A DNA stretch of 64,000 nt. Origin: Jejuia sp043557195. Its GTDB lineage: Bacteria > Bacteroidota > Bacteroidia > Flavobacteriales > Flavobacteriaceae. Each line of letters starts with the position of its first letter. Within the stretch, counting starts at the first letter, position 1. The stretch is taken from positions 1,736,001 to 1,800,000 of the forward strand of contig CP121314.1 of NCBI GenBank assembly GCA_043557195.1, written 5' to 3'. Of this stretch, positions 26,123 to 34,287 are shown piece by piece. Position numbers and translations under genes: made by a program. The notes beneath the pieces are model-generated. The model did no database searches. It saw only the letters and a program-made list of their open reading frames with translations, and was not told the DNA's origin.

Positions 26123-27158
26123 AATTCTTCCATCCTTGCGCTTTAAGTCCAATTTTAGTTTCTGCTCTAGTAACTAAATGCATACCTGTAGACGCTTCAG
26201 TTATATATCCGATTATAGACAAATTTGGATTGGCCTTTATTTTAGGAAAATCTTCTTGAGAAACGGTGAATAACAATTCGTAATCTTCACCACCATTTAG
26301 TGCGACAGTAGTGCTATCCAAATTAAACTCTTCGCAGGTAGAAATTACTTGAGGATCTAAAGGAATTTTATTTTCATACAAATCACAACCTACATTACTG
26401 TTGGTACATAAATGTATAATTTCAGAAGACAACCCATCACTAATATCAATCATAGACGTAGGTTTCACCTCTAAGTCTTTTAACAATTTAATGATATCCT
26501 TTCTTGCCTCTGGCTTCAATTGTCGCTCTACAATATAAGTGTAAGGTTCTAAATCCGGCTGACTGTTTGGATTTACTTTATATACTTCCTTTTCTCGCTC
26601 TAAAACCTGCAGGCCCATATAGGCGCCTCCTAAATCTCCTGAAACTACTAGTAAATCATTTGGTTTTGCGCCTTTTCTATAAACTACATCTTCCCCAGAT
26701 ACTTCTCCCAAAGCAGTTATGGATATCAAGAGTCCTTTTGTAGATGATGTAGTGTCTCCACCAATAACATCAATATTATATAACTTTGACGCTGTTTCAA
26801 TTCCAGCATACAGTTCTTCCAAAGCTTCTAAAGGAAATCTATTCGAAACAGCGATTGAAACAGTAATTTGAGTTGCTTGAGCATTCATAGCATACACATC
26901 AGACAAATTCACCATTACGGCTTTATAACCCAGATGCTTCAAAGGCATGTAACTCAAATCAAAATGAACACCTTCAACCAATAAATCAGTAGTAACAACT
27001 ACCTTTTTATTATCAAAATCCAAAACCGCTGCATCATCCCCAATACCTTTTATGGTTGATTGATGGTTGATCTTAAAATTTTTTGTCAAGTGCTCTATAA
27101 GGGCAAATTCACCTAAATTACTTAAATCTGTTCGCGATTGATTTTTATCTTCTATCAT
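26112..27158 (-). CDS. thiL: Thiamine-monophosphate kinase
   Basis: Phosphorylates thiamine monophosphate to the active cofactor thiamine diphosphate, using ATP, in the cytoplasm. The 348-residue product has the family motifs LGEFALIEHL, GIGDDAAVL (Mg/ATP site), VVTTDLLVEGVHFDL, AMNAQ, VIGGDTTSS, VSGDLGGAYMGL, MIDISDGLSSEI and NGGEDYELLFTV. A TATTTTTG box ends 5 bases before the ATG, so the leader is very short. It overlaps the zinc-ribbon gene by 11 bases at its 3' end and appears to be monocistronic. Confidence 0.95.
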   Translation of the reverse strand: MIEDKNQSRTDLSNLGEFALIEHLTKNFKINHQSTIKGIGDDAAVLDFDNKKVVVTTDLLVEGVHFDLSYMPLKHLGYKAVMVNLSDVYAMNAQATQITVSIAVSNRFPLEALEELYAGIETASKLYNIDVIGGDTTSSTKGLLISITALGEVSGEDVVYRKGAKPNDLLVVSGDLGGAYMGLQVLEREKEVYKVNPNSQPDLEPYTYIVERQLKPEARKDIIKLLKDLEVKPTSMIDISDGLSSEIIHLCTNSNVGCDLYENKIPLDPQVISTCEEFNLDSTTVALNGGEDYELLFTVSQEDFPKIKANPNLSIIGYITEASTGMHLVTRAETKIGLKAQGWKNFNG

Positions 27159-27162
27159 GCTA

Positions 27163-27170
27163 CAAAAATA
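27163..27170 (-). promoter_or_regulatory. Putative -7 box for thiL
   Basis: TATTTTTG on the minus strand, only 5 bases from the start codon. It implies a leaderless or nearly leaderless mRNA. Confidence 0.4.
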
Positions 27171-27221
27171 AGAAGGCTTTTTAATTTAACTTATGAATTA
27201 AACCATTTAATTTTAATGCAT

Positions 27222-27229
27222 TAAATTTG
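27222..27229 (+). promoter_or_regulatory. Putative -7 box for the MbnP/MbnH operon
   Basis: TAAATTTG matches TAnnTTTG. It lies 7 bases before the mini-ORF at 27237 and about 80 bases before the first lipoprotein gene. No -33 TTG was found. Confidence 0.4.
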
Positions 27230-27236
27230 TTTAGCT

Positions 27237-27311
27237 ATGATAAAAACCGCAATATATAATGTGTGTTTAGCGTTTTGTTTATGCATTGAAGAAGAAAAAC
27301 CCTATTTATGA
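27237..27311 (+). CDS. Cys-rich 24-codon upstream mini-ORF (possible leader peptide)
   Basis: The ORF encodes MIKTAIYNVCLAFCLC followed by IEEEKPYL. It has three Cys in C-x3-C-x-C spacing. Its TGA stop overlaps the ATG of the next gene (ATGA, 4 bases), a layout that allows translational coupling. A TAnnTTTG box stands 7 bases upstream. Given the copper-type genes downstream, I infer that it could be a metal-sensing leader peptide, but chance occurrence cannot be excluded because it is so short. Confidence 0.35.
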   Translation: MIKTAIYNVCLAFCLCIEEEKPYL

Positions 27312-28666
27312 ATGCTTTAGAAAACTTTTCAAAAGTAATACCCTTAGCTTTTGTTGTTTCAATACTACTATTTTCTTGTAATATAGAGCCCGTAGAACGT
27401 ATTGTTACTATTGATACTGACAATGATGGTATAACAGACAACATAGACAACTGTATTAACACACCCAACCCAAACCAAGAAGACAGTAATAGCGATGGTA
27501 TAGGTGATGTATGTGAAGGCAACGCAACAGGAGTATTAGCCAAATGTAGCAATGGATTTGCTGACATATATCCTTGCAACGGCTATGATTTAATGATGCA
27601 TATTCCTCTTGCTACTTTTGGAGCTGCTGCTGCAAATGATTCTTGGGGATGGGTCGATCCAGACACAGGAAAAGAGTACGCTCTTATCGCTACAGACCGA
27701 AATACTGCATTTGTTGATATTTCAGATATTAGTAACCCTATTTATTTAGGAAATGTACCAACAGCAACTATTGCTAGTCCTTGGCGCGATGTAAAAGTCT
27801 ATAATGACCATGCATTTATTGTTGCAGATAATAATCAAGGTGAAGACAGTCATGGCCTTCAGGTTTTTGATTTAACACGACTTAGAAACGTTGCAAACCC
27901 TCCAGAAGTTTTTACTGCAGATGTGAGATTAGAAATTATTGGAAGAGCACATAATGTGGTTATCAATGAAGAAAGCGGTTATGCCTACATTGTTGGCAGC
28001 AACCGAAACTCTACATTTGCTGGGGGTCCTATTTTTATAAACATTCAAAACCCAAAATCACCAGTGATTGAAGGCGGTTTTTCGGAAGGGGGTTATTCTC
28101 ACGACGCACAAGTTGTAACTTACACTGGACCTGATACGGATTATACAGGTAGAGAAATTTTGATTGGAAGTAATGAAAATGAAGTTGTTATTGCAGATGT
28201 TACCGACAAATCAAATCCTTCGATAATTTCAACAATATCATATCCTAATGTAAGATATGCACACCAAGGATGGTTTACTGAAGATATGAGATATTTTATT
28301 TTAGGAGATGAACTCGATGAAGTTCGAATTGGAAATAATACCCGAATTATCACTTTTGATTTTTCAGATTTAGACAATCCTTTATATCATTTTGATTATT
28401 TGGCTAACAATCCTTCAATTGATCACAACGGCTACATTAAAGGCAATACCTATTATCAAGCTAGCTACAGAGCTGGTTTACGTGTTTTGGATATAAGTAA
28501 TATAGACAACAAGTCTTATATTGAAGTAGGTTTTTTTGATACTTATCCTGAAAATGATGGCACCGACTTTGACGGCGCATGGAATGTATATCCTTATTTT
28601 GAAAGCGGAAATATTGTAATTAGCGACATTAACCGAGGCCTTTTTGTGGTAAGAAAAAGTGAATAA
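27308..28666 (+). CDS. Choice-of-anchor-B/LVIVD-repeat lipoprotein with thrombospondin type 3 calcium repeat
   Basis: A 452-residue exported lipoprotein, first structural gene of a four-gene operon. The lipobox is LFSC (Cys near residue 24). Residues about 36-70 form an Asp/Asn-rich calcium-binding thrombospondin type 3 segment (DTDNDGITDNIDNC ... NSDGIGDVCE). The remainder is a beta-propeller of LVIVD-type repeats (AFVDISDISNPIYLG, VFDLTRLRN, VVIADVTDKSNPS, LRVLDISNIDNK), the choice-of-anchor-B fold. Likely at the outer membrane surface. In other Bacteroidetes such proteins often accompany MbnP/MbnH-like pairs, which fits the genes downstream; a direct role in copper handling is inference. 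Confidence 0.85.
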   Translation: MNALENFSKVIPLAFVVSILLFSCNIEPVERIVTIDTDNDGITDNIDNCINTPNPNQEDSNSDGIGDVCEGNATGVLAKCSNGFADIYPCNGYDLMMHIPLATFGAAAANDSWGWVDPDTGKEYALIATDRNTAFVDISDISNPIYLGNVPTATIASPWRDVKVYNDHAFIVADNNQGEDSHGLQVFDLTRLRNVANPPEVFTADVRLEIIGRAHNVVINEESGYAYIVGSNRNSTFAGGPIFINIQNPKSPVIEGGFSEGGYSHDAQVVTYTGPDTDYTGREILIGSNENEVVIADVTDKSNPSIISTISYPNVRYAHQGWFTEDMRYFILGDELDEVRIGNNTRIITFDFSDLDNPLYHFDYLANNPSIDHNGYIKGNTYYQASYRAGLRVLDISNIDNKSYIEVGFFDTYPENDGTDFDGAWNVYPYFESGNIVISDINRGLFVVRKSE

Positions 28667-28686
28667 CCACTTTTACCATGCTCTAA

Positions 28687-30033
28687 ATGAAAAACGAAAT
28701 CTCACATAAAACCTACTTTTTGTTGGTGTCATTACTCATTCTTTTTAATTGTTCAAAGAATGATGATAACACTTCAGGTTTACCGCTTGCAAAATCAACC
28801 GAATTTGTAAAAACTCTCGGAGGTAGCTTAAATGAAAGTGGGCAGTCAGTTCTTAAAACCACAGATGGAGGTTATGCTATTTTGGGTCATACACAAAGCA
28901 TGAATGGTGACATTCAAAATAAAACAAATGATTCTTTCGACTTTTGGCTTTTAAAGTTTGATAGGAATGATGCATTGCAATGGCAAAATACTTATGGCGG
29001 AAGTGATGATGACAGAGGTTTGGATATTATTCAAACCACGGATAATGGTTACGCTATTTTAGGCTATAGTAAAAGTGTAGATGGTGATCTTACTGAAAAT
29101 GCTGGTGCTAATGATTTTTGGATAGCTAAACTTGATGTTTCTGGAAGTATCATTTGGCAAAAATCTTTTGGATTTCTAGGTGCCGATATCGGTTATGCCT
29201 TAACAGAAACTAATGACAACGGCTATCTGATTACAGGGGTTTTGGATGTGTCTGCTTCTGGCGGACAAGGCAATAGCAAAACATTATTGGCTGCACTTCA
29301 TGCTGGTGGTGATTATTGGGCTATTAAACTAAATGCGAATGGAGAGAAAGAATGGAGTCAATTTTTTGGGGGCACATTTACCGATACGCCTTATGATGTT
29401 GTAGAAACATCAGACAACAGCTTTATTATAGTTGGCTCTTCTGATAGTGATGATGTGGACATAAAAAACAACAATGGTACATATGATTTTTGGGTGGTAA
29501 AACTATCAAACACAGGGGATTTAATCTGGGAAAAATCTTTTGGTGGTTCTGAAATTGATGAAGCTTGGGGCATTGTTGCCACAAACGATGGTAATTTTAT
29601 TATTGTCGGCGATACCAGAAGTAATGATAAAGACGTTACAATTAATAAAGGTGCAGCCGATCTTTTCGTTTTAAAAATAACACCAAATGGCGATGTAGTT
29701 TGGAGAAAATCTTTTGGTGGTAGTAGTTTTGACACAGCACGTTCCATTTCAAAAACATCTGATGATGGCTTTTTAATATCAGGAAGTTCTCGAAGTTCAA
29801 ATGGTGATATTTTAAAAAACAACGGTCAAAATGATGCTTTGGTTTTAAAACTTACTACTAATGGCGATTTAGAATGGCAAACCACTGTAGGTGGTGCAAA
29901 CGTAGATTTAGCTTTTGATGTTGTTCAACTTAATGACAATTCAATAGTAGCTGTTGGAGAATCCAGTAGCGCAGACCAAGATGTCTCAGAAAACAAAGGA
30001 TTTACCGACCTGCTGATATTCAAAATAAATTGA
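28687..30033 (+). CDS. Lipoprotein of tandem GGS/DGG beta-propeller repeats
   Basis: A 448-residue lipoprotein (lipobox LFNC). The whole mature chain is about seven tandem repeats of roughly 50-60 residues with the pattern FGGSxxD, T-DNGYAILG, S-S-DGD, N-G--DFWVVKL, G-W-KSFGG. Trp and Gly positions are strictly periodic, so it should fold as a beta-propeller. Such proteins are common on flavobacterial surfaces; ligand unknown. It lies 20 bases downstream of the LVIVD lipoprotein and 2 bases upstream of the MbnP start, in a clear operon. Confidence 0.85.
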   Translation: MKNEISHKTYFLLVSLLILFNCSKNDDNTSGLPLAKSTEFVKTLGGSLNESGQSVLKTTDGGYAILGHTQSMNGDIQNKTNDSFDFWLLKFDRNDALQWQNTYGGSDDDRGLDIIQTTDNGYAILGYSKSVDGDLTENAGANDFWIAKLDVSGSIIWQKSFGFLGADIGYALTETNDNGYLITGVLDVSASGGQGNSKTLLAALHAGGDYWAIKLNANGEKEWSQFFGGTFTDTPYDVVETSDNSFIIVGSSDSDDVDIKNNNGTYDFWVVKLSNTGDLIWEKSFGGSEIDEAWGIVATNDGNFIIVGDTRSNDKDVTINKGAADLFVLKITPNGDVVWRKSFGGSSFDTARSISKTSDDGFLISGSSRSSNGDILKNNGQNDALVLKLTTNGDLEWQTTVGGANVDLAFDVVQLNDNSIVAVGESSSADQDVSENKGFTDLLIFKIN

Positions 30034-30035
30034 AA

Positions 30036-30797
30036 ATGAAACATATAGGATATCTTATTTTAATAACTTTACTATTACTGCGGTGTGAAAGTGATTCGGC
30101 GACAAGTAACACTCAAGCTAGTGTAACGTTAAATTTTACCCATACTTGGGATGATACGCCAGTAACAAATTCAGATTTTAATACTATAAAATTTACTAAT
30201 GAAAACGGAGAGCAATTGAGTATTGAGCGCCTGCGTTATCTTATTTCAGACATATCCTTTACAACCAATAACAATGAAAAACTAGTATTTAATGGATACC
30301 ATTTAATTGATGTTGCAAACAACCAAAACCTGTCGTTCAATCCAATAGGTACAATTCCTCCAAAAAAATATAAAAATGTGTCTTTTACTTTTGGGTTTAA
30401 CAATGACGATAATTACAATAACTATCCCGATTTAAACTCTGTTTCATGGAGCGTACCATCTCAACTAGGAGGTGGTTATCATTTCATGCAATTAGAAGGT
30501 AAATTTATTGACAACACCAGTACTGAATCAGGTTACGCTTATCATGCGATTAGGGCTGTAGACAATTCAGGAAGTTCACCTGTATTTCAGGATACGTTCT
30601 TTCAAGTAAACCTTGGAGAAATTACTATTGCCAATGAAACCAATATCAATATAGAAATGAATATTGCTGAATGGTTTAAAACCCCTAGTACTTGGGATTT
30701 GAATGCATTAAACAGTATGCTGATGCCTAATTTTGACGCCCAAGTTTTAATGTTTGAAAACGGGCAAAACGTATTCAGTTTAAAATCAGTAGATTGA
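30036..30797 (+). CDS. MbnP-family copper-binding lipoprotein
   Basis: A 253-residue MbnP-family protein. In characterised members a Trp is oxidised to kynurenine by the partner diheme enzyme MbnH, creating a copper site. Family features are the N-terminal VTLNFTHTW block, LSIERLRYLISDISF, the aromatic segment SWSVPSQLGGGYHFMQLEGKF region (residues about 138-157) and the following HAIRAVDN. Trp residues are at 38, 138, 213 and 220; W138 is in the segment where I would look first for the modified residue. The lipobox LLRC has Arg before Cys17, which is atypical. I chose the ATG at 30036 over an in-frame TTG at 30030 that overlaps the preceding gene. It is 6 bases upstream of mbnH. Confidence 0.82.
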   Translation: MKHIGYLILITLLLLRCESDSATSNTQASVTLNFTHTWDDTPVTNSDFNTIKFTNENGEQLSIERLRYLISDISFTTNNNEKLVFNGYHLIDVANNQNLSFNPIGTIPPKKYKNVSFTFGFNNDDNYNNYPDLNSVSWSVPSQLGGGYHFMQLEGKFIDNTSTESGYAYHAIRAVDNSGSSPVFQDTFFQVNLGEITIANETNINIEMNIAEWFKTPSTWDLNALNSMLMPNFDAQVLMFENGQNVFSLKSVD

Positions 30798-30803
30798 TAA
30801 GTT

Positions 30804-31868
30804 TTGAAAACATGGCACATAAATATCGTACTTATTCTGGCTTTCATTATTTCCTCTTGTTCTAATGAAAGTGTTGATAATTACGCACCTGCACCAAATA
30901 ATTTAGAAATACCTAAGTTATTCCAAGATAATATTATTGCACCTGTAATTCCGAGGGATAACCCGCAGACAGTTGAAGGCGTAGCTTTAGGAAAAAAACT
31001 GTTTTTCGATCCGATTCTATCTGGAAATAATACCCAAGCCTGCGCTGATTGTCATACACCGTCAAATGCATTTACAGATAACGCTAGATTCAGTGATGGA
31101 ATTGACGGCACGTTAGGTAATAGAAACTCGATGCCGCTATTCAATCTTGCTTGGAATTATGATGAAAAATTCTTCTGGGATGGCAAATCATTTAGTTTAG
31201 AACATCAGGCTTTTAGCCCAGTAACTGACCCAACCGAAATGAAAAGCACATGGACTGAAGTAGAACAGAAGTTACAACAACACCCAGACTATCCTACATT
31301 ATTTCAACGAGCTTTTGGCATATCAAAAATAGATTCAACATTAGTTACCAAAGCCATTGCTCAGTTTGAGCGCACACTAATATCAGCAAATTCAAAGTTT
31401 GATCAATTTCTTTTAGGTGAGGTACAACTAACCCCAGAAGAACAAAATGGGTTTGATGTATTTATGGATGAAGCTAGAGGAGATTGTTTCCATTGCCATG
31501 GCAGTGATAAAAATCCACTATGGACAGACAATGCATTTCACAATAATGGTTTAGATGCAACATTTACCGATTTAGGTTTAGGAGCTATAACAGGAGACCC
31601 TTCGGATAACGGTAAATTTAGATCTCCATCGCTTCGGAATTTAGAATTTACAGCACCTTACATGCATGATGGTAGATTCAACACACTTGAAGAAGTTATC
31701 AATCATTATAGTGAGGGATTGAAAAACTCACCTACCGTTGACCCATTGATGAAAAAAGTAGCACAAGGCGGTGTCGGACTTTCAGAAAAAGACAAGGCAG
31801 ACTTAAAAGCTTTTCTTCTCACGCTATCAGATTTTGAGTTTATAAACAACCCAGAATTTTCAAATTAA
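30804..31868 (+). CDS. MauG/cytochrome c peroxidase-family diheme protein, MbnH-like
   Basis: A 354-residue exported diheme enzyme, lipoprotein by its IISSC lipobox (Cys19). Two c-type heme sites are present: CADCH (residues 80-84) and CFHCH (228-232). Other family features are VALGKKLFFDPILSG, FWDGKSFSLEHQA and FTAPYMHDGRFNTLEEVINHY. Next to MbnP the expected role is MbnH-like oxidation of a Trp in the partner, rather than peroxide scavenging, but a plain peroxidase cannot be excluded. The start must be TTG at 30804, as an in-frame stop lies at 30798 and no ATG precedes the signal peptide. It ends the four-gene operon. Confidence 0.85.
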   Translation: MKTWHINIVLILAFIISSCSNESVDNYAPAPNNLEIPKLFQDNIIAPVIPRDNPQTVEGVALGKKLFFDPILSGNNTQACADCHTPSNAFTDNARFSDGIDGTLGNRNSMPLFNLAWNYDEKFFWDGKSFSLEHQAFSPVTDPTEMKSTWTEVEQKLQQHPDYPTLFQRAFGISKIDSTLVTKAIAQFERTLISANSKFDQFLLGEVQLTPEEQNGFDVFMDEARGDCFHCHGSDKNPLWTDNAFHNNGLDATFTDLGLGAITGDPSDNGKFRSPSLRNLEFTAPYMHDGRFNTLEEVINHYSEGLKNSPTVDPLMKKVAQGGVGLSEKDKADLKAFLLTLSDFEFINNPEFSN

Positions 31869-31956
31869 CAACTTAAAAAGTAGCTTTTTCTTTCAATTCC
31901 TTTTCAAAATAACGCATTTCATCGAATATTAATACATTTTATCGGTATTTAAACAA

Positions 31957-32238
31957 ATGTTTACGATATTGCACTGCCCCAAATTTAGTATGATAATGAT
32001 GTTTGAAACACCTATTAATAGATTTTGCGCCATGTTTGGTCACAACTTTAGATTGGTATCAAAAGTTGATGAAAACACGTCCGAATTGGTTTGTAAATGT
32101 TGTAAAAATCACTTTATTTCTACAGATAATGGCAACATTATGAATCTATCAGTTTACGGGGAAATGAAATCTTTTTCAAATTACTTCAAAAGCAAAAGAA
32201 CATCAAGCTTAAATAAGTTTATTGGTTTCGATAGGTAA
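31957..32238 (+). CDS. Tiny zinc-ribbon-like protein (DUF1660-like), diverged copy 3
   Basis: A 93-residue protein related to the genes at 25531 and 25871: NRFCAMFGHNFRLVSKV aligns with YCNIFGHDYQVTKKV, and LVCKCCKNHFISTDNGN aligns with YTCSHCKKQLTTSSNGN. The likely zinc ligands (Cys, His, CxxC) are kept, and the C-terminal half has changed. The start is uncertain: Met codons at 31990, 31996 and 31999 would fit the shorter paralogues better. Function unknown. Confidence 0.65.
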   Translation: MFTILHCPKFSMIMMFETPINRFCAMFGHNFRLVSKVDENTSELVCKCCKNHFISTDNGNIMNLSVYGEMKSFSNYFKSKRTSSLNKFIGFDR

Positions 32239-32275
32239 AAAGCCTTCTACTTAAAACATCTTTATTTCTTCAAAT

Positions 32276-32300
32276 AAAATCAATCTATTTTATTGATTTT
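32276..32300 (+). terminator. AT-rich hairpin after zinc-ribbon copy 3
   Basis: AAAATCAAT / ATTGATTTT around a 7-base loop, 38 bases after the stop codon. It is weak because the stem is AT-rich. Confidence 0.3.
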
Positions 32301-32305
32301 AAATT

Positions 32306-32324
32306 CTCTACAAACGCTGTAGAG
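32306..32324. promoter_or_regulatory. Inverted repeat upstream of the suf promoter
   Basis: CTCTAC, 7-base spacer, GTAGAG, located 85 bases upstream of the sufA -7 box. It could be an upstream regulator site or a small hairpin. Confidence 0.3.
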
Positions 32325-32376
32325 CACCCATCTTTAATCATAACAAAAACCTATAAAACTATATGCTAATATAATG

Positions 32377-32391
32377 TTAGGTTATGCCTAA
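32377..32391. promoter_or_regulatory. Candidate operator of the suf operon
   Basis: A perfect inverted repeat TTAGG-ttatg-CCTAA. It covers the place where the -33 element of the suf promoter should lie (17 bases upstream of the -7 box), so a protein bound here would block RNA polymerase. An Fe-S or iron-responsive repressor is an inference from the operon's content. Confidence 0.4.
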
Positions 32392-32408
32392 TTCAATGAC
32401 TTATATTG

Positions 32409-32416
32409 TATATTTG
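32409..32416 (+). promoter_or_regulatory. -7 box of the suf operon
   Basis: TATATTTG, an exact TAnnTTTG match, 66 bases before the sufA start. No canonical -33 TTG precedes it, which fits a regulated promoter. Confidence 0.5.
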
Positions 32417-32482
32417 TCCTCTATTTAGAAACTGTCTTAATAAAAATTATTAATTCAAACCTAAATTTAATTAAAAAATAAT

Positions 32483-32812
32483 ATGATAAAAGTCTCTGAA
32501 ACGGCTAAAAAGAAAGTAGTTGAACTCATGACTGATGATGGCTACAATGCTGCTACCGACTATGTTCGAGTAGGTGTAAAAAGTGGTGGTTGTTCAGGTT
32601 TATCTTATGATTTAAAATTTGATAAAGAGCAACAGGATGGTGATAAAGTTTTTGAAGACAATGGTGTAAAAATCATCGTTGATAAAAAGAGCTTTTTGTA
32701 CCTAATAGGAACAACTTTGGAATATTCAGGTGGTTTAAACGGAACAGGTTTCGTTTTTAATAACCCTAACGCCAACCGAACTTGCGGTTGTGGCGAATCA
32801 TTTTCACTTTAA
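32483..32812 (+). CDS. sufA: Fe-S cluster carrier SufA/IscA family
   Basis: A 109-residue A-type carrier that receives clusters from the SufBCD scaffold and hands them to apoproteins. The three cluster-binding Cys are present: SGGCSGLSYDL and the C-terminal CGCGESF. The family motif VRVGVKSGGCSG is intact. It opens the suf gene cluster, 14 bases before sufB, behind a TATATTTG promoter with a palindrome at the -33 position. Confidence 0.95.
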   Translation: MIKVSETAKKKVVELMTDDGYNAATDYVRVGVKSGGCSGLSYDLKFDKEQQDGDKVFEDNGVKIIVDKKSFLYLIGTTLEYSGGLNGTGFVFNNPNANRTCGCGESFSL

Positions 32813-32826
32813 AATAAAGAAAGCTT

Positions 32827-34275
32827 ATGTCGAAGTATACAGAAGATGATCTTCGCGAAGAGTTAAAAACCAAAGAGTACGAATATGGTTTTTATACTGA
32901 TATTGAATCGGATACATTTCCAAATGGTTTAAACGAAGATATCGTTCGTGCCATTTCTAAAAAGAAAGAAGAGCCAGAATGGATGACCGAATGGCGTCTG
33001 GAAGCTTTTCGCGTTTGGCAAAGTATGGAAGAACCTGAATGGGCAAACGTAAATTATGAAAAACCGGATTTTCAAGGTATTTCATACTACTCCGCACCAA
33101 ACAGCAAGCCTAAATACGATAGTATTGATGAAGTTGACCCAGAATTATTGGCAACTTTTGAGAAACTTGGTATTTCTTTAGATGAACAAAAAAAATTAGC
33201 AGGTGTAGCCATGGACGTAGTTGTAGACTCAGTCTCTGTAGCAACAACATTTAAGAAAACTCTAGGTGAAAAGGGTATTATTTTCATGAGTATTTCAGAA
33301 GCTATCAAAGAGCATCCGGAGCTTGTAAAAAAATATTTAGGCACTGTTGTTCCGCAAAAGGATAATTTTTATGCAGCTCTAAATTCAGCTGTATTTAGTG
33401 ATGGTTCATTCTGCTATATTCCAAAAGGCGTACGATGTCCGATGGAATTATCGACTTATTTTAGAATTAACCAAGCAGGAACAGGACAATTTGAAAGAAC
33501 TTTGGTTATTGCTGATAAAGGTAGTTATGTGAGTTACCTAGAAGGTTGTACAGCACCAAGTCGTGATGAAAACCAACTACATGCTGCGGTTGTAGAATTG
33601 ATTGCTTTGGATGATGCTGAAATAAAATATTCAACTGTGCAAAACTGGTTCCCAGGAAATGCTGAAGGAAAAGGTGGTGTTTACAACTTTGTAACCAAGC
33701 GAGGTTTATGCGAAGACAATGCCAAAATCTCATGGACTCAGGTAGAAACAGGTTCTGCGGTTACTTGGAAATACCCTTCTTGTATTTTAAAAGGTGATAA
33801 CTCAGTTGGAGAATTTTATTCAATTGCAGTAACCAATAATTACCAGCAAGCAGATACTGGAACTAAAATGATTCACTTAGGGAACAATACTAAGTCTACC
33901 ATTATTTCAAAAGGTATTTCAGCAGGAAAATCTCAAAATAGCTATCGTGGATTAGTGCAAGTGAATTCAAGAGCCGAAAATGCTCGTAACTTTTCACAAT
34001 GTGATAGTCTATTAATGGGTAACGAATGTGGCGCACACACCTTCCCATATATTGAAGCAAAAAACAAATCGGCTAAAATTGAGCACGAGGCTACAACAAG
34101 TAAAATTGGTGAAGATCAAATTTTCTATTGTAACCAACGTGGTATAGATACCGAAAAAGCCATTGCTTTAATTGTAAATGGGTTTAGTAAAGAAGTGTTG
34201 AATAAACTGCCAATGGAATTTGCTGTTGAAGCTCAAAAGTTACTCGAAATAAGTTTAGAGGGAAGTGTTGGTTAA
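32827..34275 (+). CDS. sufB: Fe-S cluster scaffold protein SufB
   Basis: A 482-residue scaffold subunit on which the Fe-S cluster is built with SufC and SufD in the cytosol. The family features are complete: CYIPKGVRCPMELSTYFRIN, SYLEGCTAPSRDENQLHAAV, a beta-helix core (WFPGNAEGKGGVYNFVTKRG), SQCDSLLMGNECGAHTFPY and the C-terminal FYCNQRGIDTEKAIALIVNG. Length is normal. The broken state of its partners sufC and sufD downstream is therefore specific to those genes. Confidence 0.97.
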   Translation: MSKYTEDDLREELKTKEYEYGFYTDIESDTFPNGLNEDIVRAISKKKEEPEWMTEWRLEAFRVWQSMEEPEWANVNYEKPDFQGISYYSAPNSKPKYDSIDEVDPELLATFEKLGISLDEQKKLAGVAMDVVVDSVSVATTFKKTLGEKGIIFMSISEAIKEHPELVKKYLGTVVPQKDNFYAALNSAVFSDGSFCYIPKGVRCPMELSTYFRINQAGTGQFERTLVIADKGSYVSYLEGCTAPSRDENQLHAAVVELIALDDAEIKYSTVQNWFPGNAEGKGGVYNFVTKRGLCEDNAKISWTQVETGSAVTWKYPSCILKGDNSVGEFYSIAVTNNYQQADTGTKMIHLGNNTKSTIISKGISAGKSQNSYRGLVQVNSRAENARNFSQCDSLLMGNECGAHTFPYIEAKNKSAKIEHEATTSKIGEDQIFYCNQRGIDTEKAIALIVNGFSKEVLNKLPMEFAVEAQKLLEISLEGSVG

Positions 34276-34287
34276 AATTAATAAATA

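Noticed and set aside
27308..31868. Functional link between the MbnP Trp-to-kynurenine modification and the kynA gene at 62237
   Set aside because: KynA acts on free tryptophan and the genes are 30 kb apart; the shared word kynurenine is coincidental.
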